Below are positions 1 through 9,076 of a DNA stretch of 64,000 nt, in pieces. Positions within the stretch are counted from its first letter, which is position 1. Each line of letters begins with the position of its first letter. The DNA comes from Vibrio nigripulchritudo ATCC 27043. Its GTDB lineage: Bacteria > Pseudomonadota > Gammaproteobacteria > Enterobacterales > Vibrionaceae. Under the pieces are notes generated by a model that was given only the letters and a program-made list of their open reading frames with translations, was not told where the DNA came from and ran no database searches. The stretch covers positions 1 to 64,000 of the forward strand of contig NZ_AFWJ01000311.1 of assembly GCF_000222685.1 (NCBI RefSeq), in the 5' to 3' direction. The position numbers were made by a program, and so were the translations under genes.

Positions 1-417
1 GTTCAATAGTCGGTTACCACCAAAAGATGTGGTTTCTGCGATACGGTTCAGTTCGTCATTCAGTGCGGTTACCTCTTCCTGAATCGCGATACGTTCGGCT
101 TTGGAGTTAGAGCCGTTCGCGGATTGCAGGGACAGGTCACGCATACGTTGCAGGATATTCGTGGTTTCGTTCATCGCACCTTCGGCTGTCTGAGCGATGG
201 AAATACCGTCGTTGGCATTTCGTACCGCTACATCCAGACCGCGGCTCTGTACGTTCAGACGGTTGGAGATCTGAAGACCTGCCGCATCGTCTTTCGCGCT
301 GTTGATTTTGAAACCGGATGACAAACGCTCCATAGATAGGTTTAGGTCACTTGCTGCGTTGTTTAGGTGACGCTGCGCTGTCATTGCTGATACGTTGGTG
401 TTTACAGTCATGCCCAT
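1..417 (-). CDS. Polar flagellin, N-terminal part (gene runs off the window)
   Basis: Structural subunit of the polar flagellar filament. The visible 139 codons hold the conserved N-terminal D0/D1 region, including [35 protein letters not shown] and the [10 protein letters not shown] motif. The rest of the gene lies beyond base 1. I start it at the ATG at 417 (MGMTV) because a GGAG Shine-Dalgarno lies about 8 bases upstream; an internal ATG two codons later is possible. It is almost identical over this stretch to the two flagellin genes that follow and is the first of a tandem series. A sigma28 promoter lies at 496-522. Related Vibrio loci are named flaC/D/E, but I cannot assign which copy this is. 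Confidence 0.95.
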   Translation of the reverse strand, partial: MGMTVNTNVSAMTAQRHLNNAASDLNLSMERLSSGFKINSAKDDAAGLQISNRLNVQSRGLDVAVRNANDGISIAQTAEGAMNETTNILQRMRDLSLQSANGSNSKAERIAIQEEVTALNDELNRIAETTSFGGNRLLN

Positions 418-495
418 GATGTAATTCTCCAAAAAATGTTAGTTAATCCGAGCTCTGTTTCTCACGCAGAACCCATTCCTCTCTCTGTACTTTCT

Positions 496-522
496 TTAAC
501 GGCACCCAAACCAGATACTTTA
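496..522 (-). promoter_or_regulatory. Sigma28 (FliA) promoter of flagellin gene 1
   Basis: On the minus strand it reads TAAA, 15 bases, GCCGTTAA, which matches the flagellar sigma28 consensus TAAA-N15-GCCGATAA at all but one base. It lies about 80 bases upstream of the start codon at 417. Confidence 0.85.
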
Positions 523-635
523 GAATTTTTTCCAATTTTCTTTAAAAACTTTTCCAAACCTAATTTTTAGTAAGTCACTCACACCAAAAAAGCACCAAAA
601 CCCATAAGATATGTTATTAATTAATTATAAAGCTC

Positions 636-661
636 AAAAAAGGAGCCATTCGACTCCTTTT
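636..661 (-). terminator. Rho-independent terminator after flagellin gene 2
   Basis: Minus-strand hairpin with stem AAAGGAG/CTCCTTT followed by a run of T, 27 bases past the stop codon of the flagellin at 688. Confidence 0.8.
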
Positions 662-687
662 GATGTATTGGTCTTTTAGAAGTTCAG

Positions 688-1821
688 TTAACCCAGCAGA
701 CTCATCGCTGCGTTTGGCGCTTGCTTCGCCTGAGCCAGAATCGAGGTGGATGCCTGTTGCAGGATCTGCGCTTTGGTCATCGACGTTGTCTCGGAGGCGA
801 AATCAGTGTCTTTGATTCGGCTCTTCGAAGCGTTCACGTTCTCGTTAATGTTGTCTAAGTTACTGATGGCGTGTCCGAATCGGTTCTGGAATGCACCCAG
901 CTCTGCTCGGTGGCTGTCCACGTATTTCAACGCAGTATCCAGAATCGCAACAGATTCCTGAGCACCCGCCACAGAGGTTACATCGATAGTATCGACCGTA
1001 ACGTTCTGACCTGGGTTAAACGCCAGTTCACCTGCCAGTGCACCACCGAAAGTCACGTCGCCAATGACTTTGTTGTTCCCTGCGAAGACTTGTAATTTAC
1101 CACCCTCACCAACTGATGCTTTCACCAGGTCTGTCTGACCATTGATGTAAGTCGCCAGTTCTTCGATGTCGTCCCCTGCTTTGGCACTGACGTTCAGTGT
1201 TTGCGGGTCGCCGAAGCTGTCGGTTAGAGTGATGGTCAGGTCCGTCGCGGCATCTGGCACTGTCCAGTCTTTGTCTTTGCCGTTCGCTGCCTGGTAGCTC
1301 TTACCACCCATCATTTCGTTGTCGCTACGCATGTCTCGCATGGTGAGCATAACCGCTTCACCGTTGTCTGCACCGATTTGGAATGCCGCTGTACCGTAAG
1401 TCCCGTTCAGTAGTCGGTTACCACCAAAGGATGTGGTTTCTGCGATACGGTTCAGTTCGTCATTCAGTGCAGTCATCTCTTCCTGAATCGCAATACGCTC
1501 TGATTTTGAGTTAGAGCCATTCGCAGATTGCAGGGACAGGTCACGCATACGTTGCAGGATATTCGTGGTTTCGTTCATCGCACCTTCGGCGGTCTGAGCG
1601 ATCGAAATACCGTCGTTAGCATTTCGTACCGCGACACCTAAGCCTCGGCTTTGCACGTTCAGACGGTTGGAGATCTGAAGACCTGCCGCGTCGTCTTTCG
1701 CGCTGTTGATTTTGAAACCGGATGACAAGCGCTCCATAGATAGGTTTAGGTCACTCGCTGCGTTGTTTAGGTGACGCTGCGCTGTCATTGCTGATACGTT
1801 GGTGTTTACAGTCATGCCCAT
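688..1821 (-). CDS. Polar flagellin (second tandem copy), 377 aa
   Basis: Filament subunit of the polar flagellum. Conserved N-terminal domain about residues 1-165, variable D2/D3-like centre about 170-290, conserved C-terminal domain ending in [22 protein letters not shown]-type sequence. A longer reading frame exists, but the ATG at 1821 (MGMTV) has GGAG at 8 bases and the N terminus typical of flagellins; the 19 extra residues of the long frame are 5' leader. The length fits Vibrio flagellins (about 375-385 aa). It has its own sigma28 promoter (1903-1929) and terminator (636-661), so it is transcribed alone. Near-identity to its neighbours at both ends with divergence in the centre suggests repeated duplication or gene conversion. 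Confidence 0.97.
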   Translation of the reverse strand: MGMTVNTNVSAMTAQRHLNNAASDLNLSMERLSSGFKINSAKDDAAGLQISNRLNVQSRGLGVAVRNANDGISIAQTAEGAMNETTNILQRMRDLSLQSANGSNSKSERIAIQEEMTALNDELNRIAETTSFGGNRLLNGTYGTAAFQIGADNGEAVMLTMRDMRSDNEMMGGKSYQAANGKDKDWTVPDAATDLTITLTDSFGDPQTLNVSAKAGDDIEELATYINGQTDLVKASVGEGGKLQVFAGNNKVIGDVTFGGALAGELAFNPGQNVTVDTIDVTSVAGAQESVAILDTALKYVDSHRAELGAFQNRFGHAISNLDNINENVNASKSRIKDTDFASETTSMTKAQILQQASTSILAQAKQAPNAAMSLLG

Positions 1822-1902
1822 GATGTATTCTCCAGTTGATTTTCCGTTATTACGGTCTCCGCCGTCGCGGAAAACCAAGCGTATTTCTCTCTCGTGCTTT
1901 TT

Positions 1903-1929
1903 ATAACGGCTCAGTCACAAAGATCTTTA
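1903..1929 (-). promoter_or_regulatory. Sigma28 (FliA) promoter of flagellin gene 2
   Basis: Minus strand TAAA, 15 bases, GCCGTTAT. It has the same geometry as the promoters at 496-522, 7063-7089 and 27553-27579. Confidence 0.85.
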
Positions 1930-2105
1930 GAGAAAATTCATCGTGTCTTTGAATATTTTTTAAACATCCATTTATTCAGATAGTTGCGTGAAGAATTGGG
2001 AGTGATTTTTGAGCGAAACTGACAAAGATCCTTAGATTGATCTCACATTAATAGGTGTTATTTGACGAGGTTTATTTCGTGGTAGGGTCAGGATTATGCA
2101 TAAAG

Positions 2106-2127
2106 ACGGGCAGAAATTTCTGCCCGT
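2106..2127 (-). terminator. Terminator hairpin after flagellin gene 3
   Basis: Perfect 11-bp inverted repeat ACGGGCAGAAA/TTTCTGCCCGT, followed on the minus strand by CTTTATG, 38 bases beyond the stop codon at 2166. The T tract is short. Confidence 0.6.
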
Positions 2128-2165
2128 GCTTCTTTTAGTACTTCTGTTGGCAGGTAGTAGGCAAA

Positions 2166-3299
2166 TTAGCCCAACAGGCTCATTGCTGAGTTTGGTGCCT
2201 GCTTAGCCTGTGCAAGAATCGATGTGGACGCTTGCTGAAGGATCTGTGACTTAGTCATTGCCGTCGTCTCCGCCGCAAAATCAGTGTCTTTGATTCGGCT
2301 CTTAGACGCATTGACGTTTTCGTTAATGTTGTCCAGGTTGCTAATGGCGTGATCGAAACGGTTCTGGAACGCACCTAACTCAGCACGGTGGCTGTCTACG
2401 TACTTAAGCGCCGAATCAATAATCGCAACCGATTCTTGAGCACCGGCTACAGAGGTAACGTCAATACTGTCTACTGTTACGTCTTGTTTAGGTCCCATCG
2501 TCAGCTCACCGGCTAAGCCACCACTGAAAGCGAGATCACTTGAAACTTTGTTATTGCCAGCAAAGATCTGAAGCTTACCTTCTTCACCTACCGATGCTTT
2601 TACTAAGTCTGTCTGACCATTGATGTAGGTAGCAAGCTCTTCAATATCATCACCGTCTTTTGCGTTGATAGTCAGAGTCTGTGCCTGACCGAAACTGTCT
2701 GTCAGGTTGATAGTAAGATCAGATGCCGCCGCTGACACTTCCCAGTCTTTATCTTTACCATTGGTTGCCTGATAAGACTGACCGCCCATCATGTTGTTGT
2801 CGCTTCGCATATCTTTTAATGAAAGCATAACGGCTTCACCATTGTCAGCACCGATCTGGAACGACTTGGTACCGTAGGTACCGTTGAGCAGTTTATTACC
2901 ACCAAATGACGTGGTTTCTGCAATACGGTTCAGCTCGTCGTTTAGTGCAGTAACCTCTTCCTGAATCGCGATACGTTCAGCTTTGGAGTTAGAGCCGTTA
3001 GCTGATTGAAGAGAAAGGTCACGCATACGTTGCAGGATGTTAGTTGTTTCATCCATTGCACCTTCGGCGGTCTGAGCAATCGAAATACCGTCGTTAGCGT
3101 TACGTACTGCCACGTCAAGACCACGGCTTTGTACGTTTAAGCGGTTCGAGATCTGCAAGCCCGCAGCATCGTCTTTCGCACTGTTGATCTTAAAGCCTGA
3201 AGAAAGTCTTTCCATAGACGTTGTTAGATCGCTAGCCGCATTGTTCAGGTGACGTTGTGCTGTCATTGCCGAAACGTTGGTATTTACTGTCATGCTCAT
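2166..3299 (-). CDS. Polar flagellin (third tandem copy), 377 aa
   Basis: Flagellar filament subunit with the same domain plan as its neighbour and the same length. Start taken at the ATG at 3299 (MSMTV), with GGAG 8 bases upstream; the extra 19 residues of the longer frame come from the leader. The 5' leader (3300-3355) is recognisably homologous to that of gene 2, but the sigma28 promoter expected about 26 bases further up is replaced by the left end of a MITE-like element at 3376. The gene is intact, yet its promoter is not apparent, so its expression is uncertain. Confidence 0.96.
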   Translation of the reverse strand: MSMTVNTNVSAMTAQRHLNNAASDLTTSMERLSSGFKINSAKDDAAGLQISNRLNVQSRGLDVAVRNANDGISIAQTAEGAMDETTNILQRMRDLSLQSANGSNSKAERIAIQEEVTALNDELNRIAETTSFGGNKLLNGTYGTKSFQIGADNGEAVMLSLKDMRSDNNMMGGQSYQATNGKDKDWEVSAAASDLTINLTDSFGQAQTLTINAKDGDDIEELATYINGQTDLVKASVGEEGKLQIFAGNNKVSSDLAFSGGLAGELTMGPKQDVTVDSIDVTSVAGAQESVAIIDSALKYVDSHRAELGAFQNRFDHAISNLDNINENVNASKSRIKDTDFAAETTAMTKSQILQQASTSILAQAKQAPNSAMSLLG

Positions 3300-3375
3300 G
3301 GGTATTGCTCCAAATGATTTTCCGTTGTTGCGCTTTCCGTGCAAACGGAAAACCACGTTGTTATTTTCAAGATGT

Positions 3376-3644
3376 TAGGGTCTGTTAACCTTTCGAGATG
3401 ATTTTTGCAGCGAGTTGTGGGTTCTTTATACAAGGCAACGCTTATTCGGTGTAGTCGCTCTACATCATATAAGCGATAACGCTGTAGAAAGGAGCCACAA
3501 ACGCTGCCCAAAGGGTTCGGCTATAAGCGTTTTACTCTTTGTTGCAAGGTCTTTGCTTAGAATGACTAAGCTAAACCCCTTGCGCCGCGATTAAAACGCT
3601 TCTAGCTCGAACAAAACTTCATCGCGAAAGGTCGACAGACCCTA
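3376..3644. mobile_element. MITE-like element with 20-bp terminal inverted repeats, 269 bp
   Basis: The left end TAGGGTCTGTTAACCTTTCG and the right end, inverted, TAGGGTCTGTCGACCTTTCG match at 18 of 20 positions. The interior has no convincing ORF and contains short palindromes, for example around 3435-3475. From memory, very similar 270-bp sequences are dispersed in many Vibrio genomes, so this is probably a non-autonomous transposable element mobilised by a transposase elsewhere; I cannot name the parent IS. No clear target-site duplication flanks it. Confidence 0.8.
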
Positions 3645-3988
3645 CGGTTAACGACATGACATGTGTTTACTTGAGCGGATTTCGTTAAAAAAATGGATTT
3701 ATTTGTTCAACTGGCTACAAATGAATCAAACGCGCTATTTCTTTCGATTTCCTTCTAAAGTTCGATTTCACTTCGCCGATACAAGCTTCTTTTTTGCCAC
3801 TCAATCCCTTTAAAATAAAGGCATAAAGCCTATCAATAACAGGGTTAATTGAATGCCTTGCTTCTATATCGGACTTGCTTAAAGTAAATAAAACACCTAA
3901 TAATTCCGTCAATTATTTGGCTTTACTTTAAAATACACGCCATTCTGGTTACTTTTTATTCCAAAATACAAATTTGACCTCTTTTGGC
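3645..3988. other. AT-rich spacer, no supported gene
   Basis: The stretch between the MITE-like element and the terminator of the hydrolase gene. It contains one minus-strand open frame of 65 codons (3715-3912) that starts only with TTG and has no ribosome binding site, so I do not call it. A TAAA at 3666-3669 followed 17 bases later by ACCGTA, abutting the MITE, may be a broken sigma28 promoter. Confidence 0.5.
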
Positions 3989-4015
3989 AAAAAGGCGAGC
4001 TCTTTGGCTCGCCTT
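3989..4015 (-). terminator. Terminator of the MBL-fold hydrolase gene
   Basis: Minus-strand stem AAGGCGAGC/GCTCGCCTT followed by TTT, 17 bases after the stop codon at 4032. Confidence 0.85.
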
Positions 4016-4031
4016 GCTGATTTGTTGAGTT

Positions 4032-4889
4032 CTATCTGTACAAATAGGGAGCAAGCTTTCGCTCACTAAACTCAGTCGCATCATGCCCAATCCAAAGTTC
4101 AGCTCCTGTTTGCTTCAGAATGGCGTCCACTTTTTTGAAGGCGGATACGGTTTGCTCTTTCTGATTGAATATCGGAATGGCTTTGCGTTTGTAGTTTTCA
4201 CGGGTGTGGTATAGATCACCGGACAGAAGGATTGGACCATGCTGAGGTAAATCGATATACAGCACCTGATGACCAGGAGAGTGACCGTAAGCAGAGATAA
4301 GCACCACAGAGCCATCCCCAAACACTTGATGATCCCCTTCTATGACTTTCGCTTTTGGTTGCAGGTGCTGATAGTCGCTCAAGTTAAATCCATAGTTCTG
4401 GAGCTTTTGTGTATCGAATGCAACGTCAAATTCTGGCTTCTGAACTAACCAGGTAGAGTCTTGAAACTTGGTGGCGTTTCCAGAGTGATCCCAGTGCAGA
4501 TGCGACAGTGCTATATAGTCAAAATCTTTCGTAGACACATTGAGTGTCTGCAATTGCTCAGACAGCGTTTTCTCAACGGAAAAGTGAAATGCCCCATCCA
4601 TGACTTCAATGCCGTCTTTCTGCGTAATGAACTCGTCATTAATGCCAGCATCCCAAAAAAGCTTACCTTTCGGGTGAGAAATCACATAACAACTGTTCAC
4701 CATTTTCAGTGGCTTCTCGCTGGTCGCCTTTGGATTAAACATGGATGGTTTTCTTGACTCAATTCGACCGCAATCCAAAACACTGACCGACACATCGACA
4801 CTGCCATCGGTTGAAAACTGAGGCTGACTGGTTTGTGCAAATGACAAAGGGGACACAACTAAAGCTAGGATAAAACTTTTGATTTTCAT
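4032..4889 (-). CDS. Secreted metallo-beta-lactamase-fold hydrolase, lactonase-like, 285 aa
   Basis: Zinc hydrolase of the MBL superfamily. Residues 1-18 form a Sec signal peptide (MKIKSF, hydrophobic core, SFA-Q), so the enzyme should be periplasmic. The metal-binding signature HLHWDH lies at 130-135, with the further ligands H207 (SPGH), D225 (GDLYH) and H269 (IGHD). This full HxHxDH...H...D...H set and the overall layout resemble N-acyl-homoserine-lactone lactonases of the AttM/AiiA type, though the substrate cannot be told from sequence. The start at 4889 is chosen over a 28-residue upstream extension because GGAG lies 8 bases before it and the signal peptide begins there. It is divergent from a LysR gene that probably controls it. 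The pair sits between flagellin genes as an apparent insertion. Confidence 0.85.
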   Translation of the reverse strand: MKIKSFILALVVSPLSFAQTSQPQFSTDGSVDVSVSVLDCGRIESRKPSMFNPKATSEKPLKMVNSCYVISHPKGKLFWDAGINDEFITQKDGIEVMDGAFHFSVEKTLSEQLQTLNVSTKDFDYIALSHLHWDHSGNATKFQDSTWLVQKPEFDVAFDTQKLQNYGFNLSDYQHLQPKAKVIEGDHQVFGDGSVVLISAYGHSPGHQVLYIDLPQHGPILLSGDLYHTRENYKRKAIPIFNQKEQTVSAFKKVDAILKQTGAELWIGHDATEFSERKLAPYLYR

Positions 4890-4966
4890 GGTATTGACTC
4901 CTTTCACGAACGAGCCAATGGTATAGACCCAAATATGAAACTCAAATAACATAAAGAGAACGCAAC

Positions 4967-4982
4967 ATCCCATTTTTGGGAT
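4967..4982. promoter_or_regulatory. 16-bp perfect palindrome, probable LysR operator
   Basis: ATCCCA-TTTT-TGGGAT lies in the divergent region between the hydrolase and the LysR gene, close to the regulator start. LysR proteins usually bind such interrupted dyads. The assignment is from position and symmetry only. Confidence 0.55.
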
Positions 4983-5002
4983 TAATCTTGAGAGCCTTAT
5001 TA

Positions 5003-5887
5003 ATGATTAACCTAAATGACTTACGCGTTCTTAAAGCCATTGCTGATAAAGGTAGCTTTAATGGCGCGGCAGCAGTACTTGATATGCCCACCAGCACAGT
5101 GAGCCGGCGTGTTTCTGAACTGGAAAAAAGCCTGCAAGTGACTTTGGTTCAACGCACCTCCAGAACCGTCTCTTTGACAGAGGCGGGTCAACTGCTTAAC
5201 CAACAGGCGTCGCCACATTTGCAGGGGTTGCTGGATAGTGTCGATTTTCTGCAGGAACAAGGGGGGCTTATTCGGGGAAAGATGACTATCGTTGCGCCTA
5301 TTTTCTTATCTTACTTCCGTCTTTCATCCTGGATAGCCGAGTTTCAGGGGTTGCATCCAGACCTAGAAATCGAATTTCGTATCAGCAACAAACTGGAAGA
5401 TGTGTTTGGTGATCAAATCGATCTCGCCATTCGCCCCGGTCCTTTAAAAGATTCAAGTTTGATAGCCAAAAAGCTCTACGAAACAAAAATGAACCTGTTT
5501 GCCAGCCCAAGGTGGCTTAAAAGCAATAAATTACCCAAACACCCAAGTCAGTTAAATCAGGTATCGGCGCTCACCATCCCATATCTCGCGAAAGACTGGC
5601 GGGTATACAAAGACGGTCAAAGCGATGTGATTTCCACTAATTATCGAATTTTCAGCAACGATTTTGGACCGTTGGCGGAAGCACTGATTCATGGGAACTC
5701 GATTGCGGTGCTCCCGCAAGTTTTTGGGGAAGAGTTTGTGAAGCAAGGCAGGTTGGTCAAACTGCTTCCAGGCTATCAGGTCGAAACGCCGGGACCTATT
5801 TACGCGGTATACCCTTCCCAAAGAGACAAATCCAGAAAAACACAGGCGTTAATCAGTTTTTTAGAAAAGAAGTTTAAAGACCTTTGA
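5003..5887 (+). CDS. LysR-family transcriptional regulator, 294 aa
   Basis: N-terminal winged helix-turn-helix (about residues 1-60, LRVLKAIADKGSFNGAAAVLDMP, then STVSRRVSELEK) and a periplasmic-binding-like effector domain (about 88-290). The N-terminal and mid-domain wording (AIRPGPLKDSSLIAKKLYETKMNLFASPRWL) resembles the CrgA/DmlR subgroup. ATG at 5003 is preferred to an upstream TTG at 4976. Divergent with the MBL-fold hydrolase, so probably its regulator; a dyad at 4967-4982 may be the binding site. Effector unknown. Confidence 0.9.
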   Translation: MINLNDLRVLKAIADKGSFNGAAAVLDMPTSTVSRRVSELEKSLQVTLVQRTSRTVSLTEAGQLLNQQASPHLQGLLDSVDFLQEQGGLIRGKMTIVAPIFLSYFRLSSWIAEFQGLHPDLEIEFRISNKLEDVFGDQIDLAIRPGPLKDSSLIAKKLYETKMNLFASPRWLKSNKLPKHPSQLNQVSALTIPYLAKDWRVYKDGQSDVISTNYRIFSNDFGPLAEALIHGNSIAVLPQVFGEEFVKQGRLVKLLPGYQVETPGPIYAVYPSQRDKSRKTQALISFLEKKFKDL

Positions 5888-5893
5888 GCCTAT

Positions 5894-7027
5894 TTAGCCA
5901 AGTAGCGTCAAAGCAATGTTGGGAGCTTGCTTCGCTTGAGCAAGAATGGTGGTGCTGACTTGTTGCAGCATTTGCTGCTTGATCATCTCAACCGATTCTT
6001 TGGCAAAGTCGGTATCTTTGATTCGACTGTTTGAGGCGGCGAGGTTCTCATTAATGTTATCGAGATTGCTGATCGCATGATCAAAGCGATTTTGATACGC
6101 CCCCAGCTCTGCCCGATGGCTATCCACATACCCTAATGCTGTATCGATGACAGAGACGGCACGTTGCGCCCCGCCAACATCGGTAATGTCGATATCGTCC
6201 ACGGTTTCGAGTGCAGGTCCAGACATCGCAAGTTGAGCAGCCAGGCTGCCACTAAAGCTGACTGGGCTCGCGACTTCGTTAGCTGAAGCGAAAATCTGAA
6301 GCTGCCCGTCTTCGTTGACAGACGCAGACACCAAGTCGGTCTGACCATTGATGTAGGTCGCCAGTTCTTCGATGTCGTCTCCGACTTTCGCTTGAATACT
6401 AATGTTAATTGCAGCGCCAGCGCTGTCAGTAAAGGACAGATTGAATTCGTTTTGCCCGGCACCAACTGTCCAGTCACTGCCTGCTTTTCCTGCCGCAATA
6501 TAACTGGCACCACCCATGGCAAGGGTGTCAGAGCGCATACTATTCAGCGACACATTGACCGCTTCACCAGCACTCGCGCCTATCTGAAAAGCCGAACTAC
6601 CGTAAGTGCCATTCAGCAGTTTTTTTCCGCCAAACGAGGTAGTCTCGGCAATTCGATTAAGCTCGTCATTTAACGCGCTCATCTCTTCTTGCAGTGCAAT
6701 TCTCTCGGCTCGACTGTTAGAACCATTGGCAGACTGGAGAGAAAGATCCCGCATTCTTTGCAGAATGTTGGTGGATTCTTTCATCGCCCCTTCTGCGGTT
6801 TGCATAATGGAAATGCCATCATTCGCGTTTCGGACTGCAACGTCCAAACCACGCATCTGCGTTTCCAGTCGGTTAGAAATTTGCAAACCAGCAGCATCGT
6901 CTTTTGCACTGTTAATACGATTCCCTGAAGACAAGCGCTCCAGAGATTGATTCAACGCCTGAGTCGCCACCCCAAGATTTCTCTGGGCGACCAGTGCTGA
7001 AACATTAGTATTAACGGTAACTGCCAT
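5894..7027 (-). CDS. Polar flagellin (fourth copy, more divergent), 377 aa
   Basis: Filament subunit. N terminus [19 protein letters not shown], conserved [19 protein letters not shown] segment, variable centre about 170-285, C terminus with [15 protein letters not shown]. It differs more from the three tandem copies than they do from each other (for example [11 protein letters not shown] against [12 protein letters not shown], and [10 protein letters not shown]). It is the last flagellin of the cluster and ends 6 bases from the stop of the convergent LysR gene. A sigma28 promoter lies at 7063-7089. Probably the flaE-type member of the Vibrio flaCDE locus, but that name is not certain. Confidence 0.96.
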   Translation of the reverse strand: MAVTVNTNVSALVAQRNLGVATQALNQSLERLSSGNRINSAKDDAAGLQISNRLETQMRGLDVAVRNANDGISIMQTAEGAMKESTNILQRMRDLSLQSANGSNSRAERIALQEEMSALNDELNRIAETTSFGGKKLLNGTYGSSAFQIGASAGEAVNVSLNSMRSDTLAMGGASYIAAGKAGSDWTVGAGQNEFNLSFTDSAGAAINISIQAKVGDDIEELATYINGQTDLVSASVNEDGQLQIFASANEVASPVSFSGSLAAQLAMSGPALETVDDIDITDVGGAQRAVSVIDTALGYVDSHRAELGAYQNRFDHAISNLDNINENLAASNSRIKDTDFAKESVEMIKQQMLQQVSTTILAQAKQAPNIALTLLG

Positions 7028-7062
7028 TGTTCTGCATACTCAAATTAAGGGTATTCAGCTTT

Positions 7063-7089
7063 ATAGCGGCGGGGGTTTAAAAACCTTTA
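7063..7089 (-). promoter_or_regulatory. Sigma28 (FliA) promoter of flagellin gene 4
   Basis: Minus strand TAAA, 15 bases, GCCGCTAT, about 35 bases upstream of the start codon at 7027. Confidence 0.85.
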
Positions 7090-7182
7090 GGAAAAAATTG
7101 AATATTTTTTGTTCATGACAGGAAACGCTTATTTTCTGGCTACTTAGCCTGTACTCAGGATAAGTAGCCAGAAGGACTCAGG

Positions 7183-8082
7183 CTAAGCCAATGCTAATTC
7201 AGAAAGCATCGCTTCAGATGGTGCAAAGAAATACGCGCCAGTCACTGCTGAGGTAAAACGCAGCAACTGATCGGTTTTACCGTCGGTTTCACCATACATA
7301 CTTTCAAGCATGGCTTTGAAGTTATGCAGTGTTTGACAGTAAGCAATAAAGAGTAACCCGTGTTCACCCGACACTGAGCCATAAGGCAGGCTGTGACGAA
7401 CAATCTTCAACCCCTTGCCCTCTTCTTTAATGTCTACTCGACCAACGTGGGAAGCGGCGGGTACATCATCAAGTTCGATGGAATCGGGCTTGGTTCTTCC
7501 CACCACTTTTTCCTGCGCTGATACATTGAGACGATTCCAGGCGGGCAAGTTATGAATAAAGCGCTGAACCATCACGTAACTGCCACCAGCGAAATCGCCT
7601 TCAGGGATTATCGCGACATCATGACGCTGATCCCCTTTCGGGTTTTCTGTGCCATCAACAAAATCGGTCATGTCTCGGGAGTCGAGGTAGCGGTAACCAT
7701 AAGTTTCATCCACCAGCTCTACGTGCTCTGCGATGGGTGTTAAGAATTTGCGCAATACAAAGAAGTGCAGATCGTGTCTGTCTGAATGACAATGAATCAG
7801 GAAGTCGACATCTGTTGCTGGCGCATTAATGTCGCCTTTGCCCAGTTCGCGGAAAGGTTCCAGTTCACCTGGCATTGGCTGATTTAATTTGGACCAGAAC
7901 TGGTGAGTGAAAGACACGCTCAGTTTTACATCTGCTTCCTGTTGATCATTCACTTCTTTGATTAAAGAAGGAAGAGTTTGCAGTGCAGACAAAACAGCTT
8001 GAGGTTCGCTACTGATTTTAAACAAAGAATAAAGAGCGAATGCACCTGCTTCCGGCACAATCGCGTGTTGCGGATTCGACAT
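7183..8082 (-). CDS. DyP-type haem peroxidase, YfeX-like, 299 aa
   Basis: Dye-decolourising-type peroxidase that uses haem and H2O2. The family motif FVDGTENP lies at about 141-148 with catalytic Asp143; H212 in SHVGRVD is the probable proximal haem ligand, and the distal Arg is about 229 (KIVRHSLPYG). Length and sequence follow E. coli YfeX closely. The ATG at 8082 has GAG about 8 bases before it; a GTG four codons upstream is less likely. The physiological substrate is unsettled in the family. The next gene is a DUF2919 membrane protein, which also neighbours yfeX in E. coli (yfeZ). Confidence 0.92.
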   Translation of the reverse strand: MSNPQHAIVPEAGAFALYSLFKISSEPQAVLSALQTLPSLIKEVNDQQEADVKLSVSFTHQFWSKLNQPMPGELEPFRELGKGDINAPATDVDFLIHCHSDRHDLHFFVLRKFLTPIAEHVELVDETYGYRYLDSRDMTDFVDGTENPKGDQRHDVAIIPEGDFAGGSYVMVQRFIHNLPAWNRLNVSAQEKVVGRTKPDSIELDDVPAASHVGRVDIKEEGKGLKIVRHSLPYGSVSGEHGLLFIAYCQTLHNFKAMLESMYGETDGKTDQLLRFTSAVTGAYFFAPSEAMLSELALA

Positions 8083-8201
8083 ATTATTACTCACATTTAG
8101 TTAGCGATTATTACTCCCGCCTCTGCTTGGGGGGATATAACAAGCATAGTGCCATAAATGTAAGTCATAAAAGTGAAAGCGAAATCAAAGAACCGTGATA
8201 T

Positions 8202-8660
8202 TTATTTCACCCATTTCAGGCTTTCTTTTAACCTGCGGCTTTTCCAGACAAACAGAAAAAACCAAATCAGTAAAACAGCAGTGATGGAGTGAGACCAACT
8301 GAAAGCAGCACCACCCAGTTTGATTTGGTACACCACTAAAGCAAAGTGACCGCCAATCAGACCTAAGGTGATCCCTCTACCCCAGCTCATTAACCGATTA
8401 ATCCAGCTCCTTTCCGGATTGCGAAAGCCAATTAACCACATCAGCAAAATCGACGGTAGCCCCATGGCTAAACCAAGATAAAGGGTGTCTTTCACCGGGT
8501 AGATCATTTCTAGTAATTTACTTCCAGATTCTCGACTGACACCTGCAACGACAAATACAACCCATGCTTTTGCTAAAAAAAGCCAGCCTAACCATAGCCA
8601 GATAGGGGCTTTCAAATAACCATGTTTGTCGTAATCTTCAATCGGATAGCGCACTATCAC
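8202..8660 (-). CDS. DUF2919 (YfeZ-like) inner-membrane protein, 152 aa
   Basis: Small integral membrane protein with about four hydrophobic segments (about 20-42, 58-80, 93-113, 122-140) and the N-terminal signature YPIEDYDKHGYLK typical of DUF2919. Function unknown. The start is a GTG at 8660; no in-frame ATG precedes the conserved N terminus, and a second GTG lies two codons on. It follows the DyP peroxidase in the same direction, matching the E. coli yfeX-yfeZ neighbourhood. Confidence 0.8.
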   Translation of the reverse strand: MIVRYPIEDYDKHGYLKAPIWLWLGWLFLAKAWVVFVVAGVSRESGSKLLEMIYPVKDTLYLGLAMGLPSILLMWLIGFRNPERSWINRLMSWGRGITLGLIGGHFALVVYQIKLGGAAFSWSHSITAVLLIWFFLFVWKSRRLKESLKWVK

Positions 8661-8728
8661 CTCTGCGTTTCATAATGTTAGACTAGGGCATCACCCTCTA
8701 GGCCAAACATACCAAGCCGCGGTTCGCA

Positions 8729-9076
8729 ATGAAACAGAAAAAAATTGTCCCATCTGCAGAAACACAATCTGAAGCCCAAAAAATTGCTAAAGCGACGCAA
8801 AAGCCCGGGCAAACTAAGGAGCAGACCAAGTTAATTGCTCAAGGAATTGAAAAAGGCATTGCACTCTACAAAAAGCAGCAGAAAGAGAGGCAACGTCAGG
8901 CAGACAAAGCCAAAAAGAAGGTTCAGAAAAGTAAGCAGCAGCAAAATTTGGTAGAAAATGATGAGCCACAAACGGCTGACGCACCCGTGCAACAAAAATC
9001 TACTAACCTTTTACCCTGGATTCTTCTGGCAGTAAGCTGGATAGGCTTTATTGCGTTCACTCTGGGTAATAAATAA
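8729..9076 (+). CDS. DUF2956 family protein, 115 aa
   Basis: Highly charged, Lys/Gln-rich N-terminal region (residues 1-85, probable coiled coil about 45-75) followed by one C-terminal transmembrane helix (about 92-112), so a tail-anchored inner-membrane protein. Function unknown; the type is typical of Vibrionaceae. Its stop codon overlaps the ATG of the next lipoprotein gene by one base (TAATG), which implies translational coupling. Confidence 0.8.
   Translation: MKQKKIVPSAETQSEAQKIAKATQKPGQTKEQTKLIAQGIEKGIALYKKQQKERQRQADKAKKKVQKSKQQQNLVENDEPQTADAPVQQKSTNLLPWILLAVSWIGFIAFTLGNK

Noticed and set aside
3296-3511. 71-codon minus-strand frame running from the MITE into the flagellin leader
   Set aside because: It crosses the element boundary and ends at the flagellin start; a product of the insertion, with no recognisable protein motif.
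3715-3912. 65-codon minus-strand open frame between MITE and hydrolase
   Set aside because: It starts only with TTG, has no ribosome binding site, lies in AT-rich spacer and resembles no family I know.
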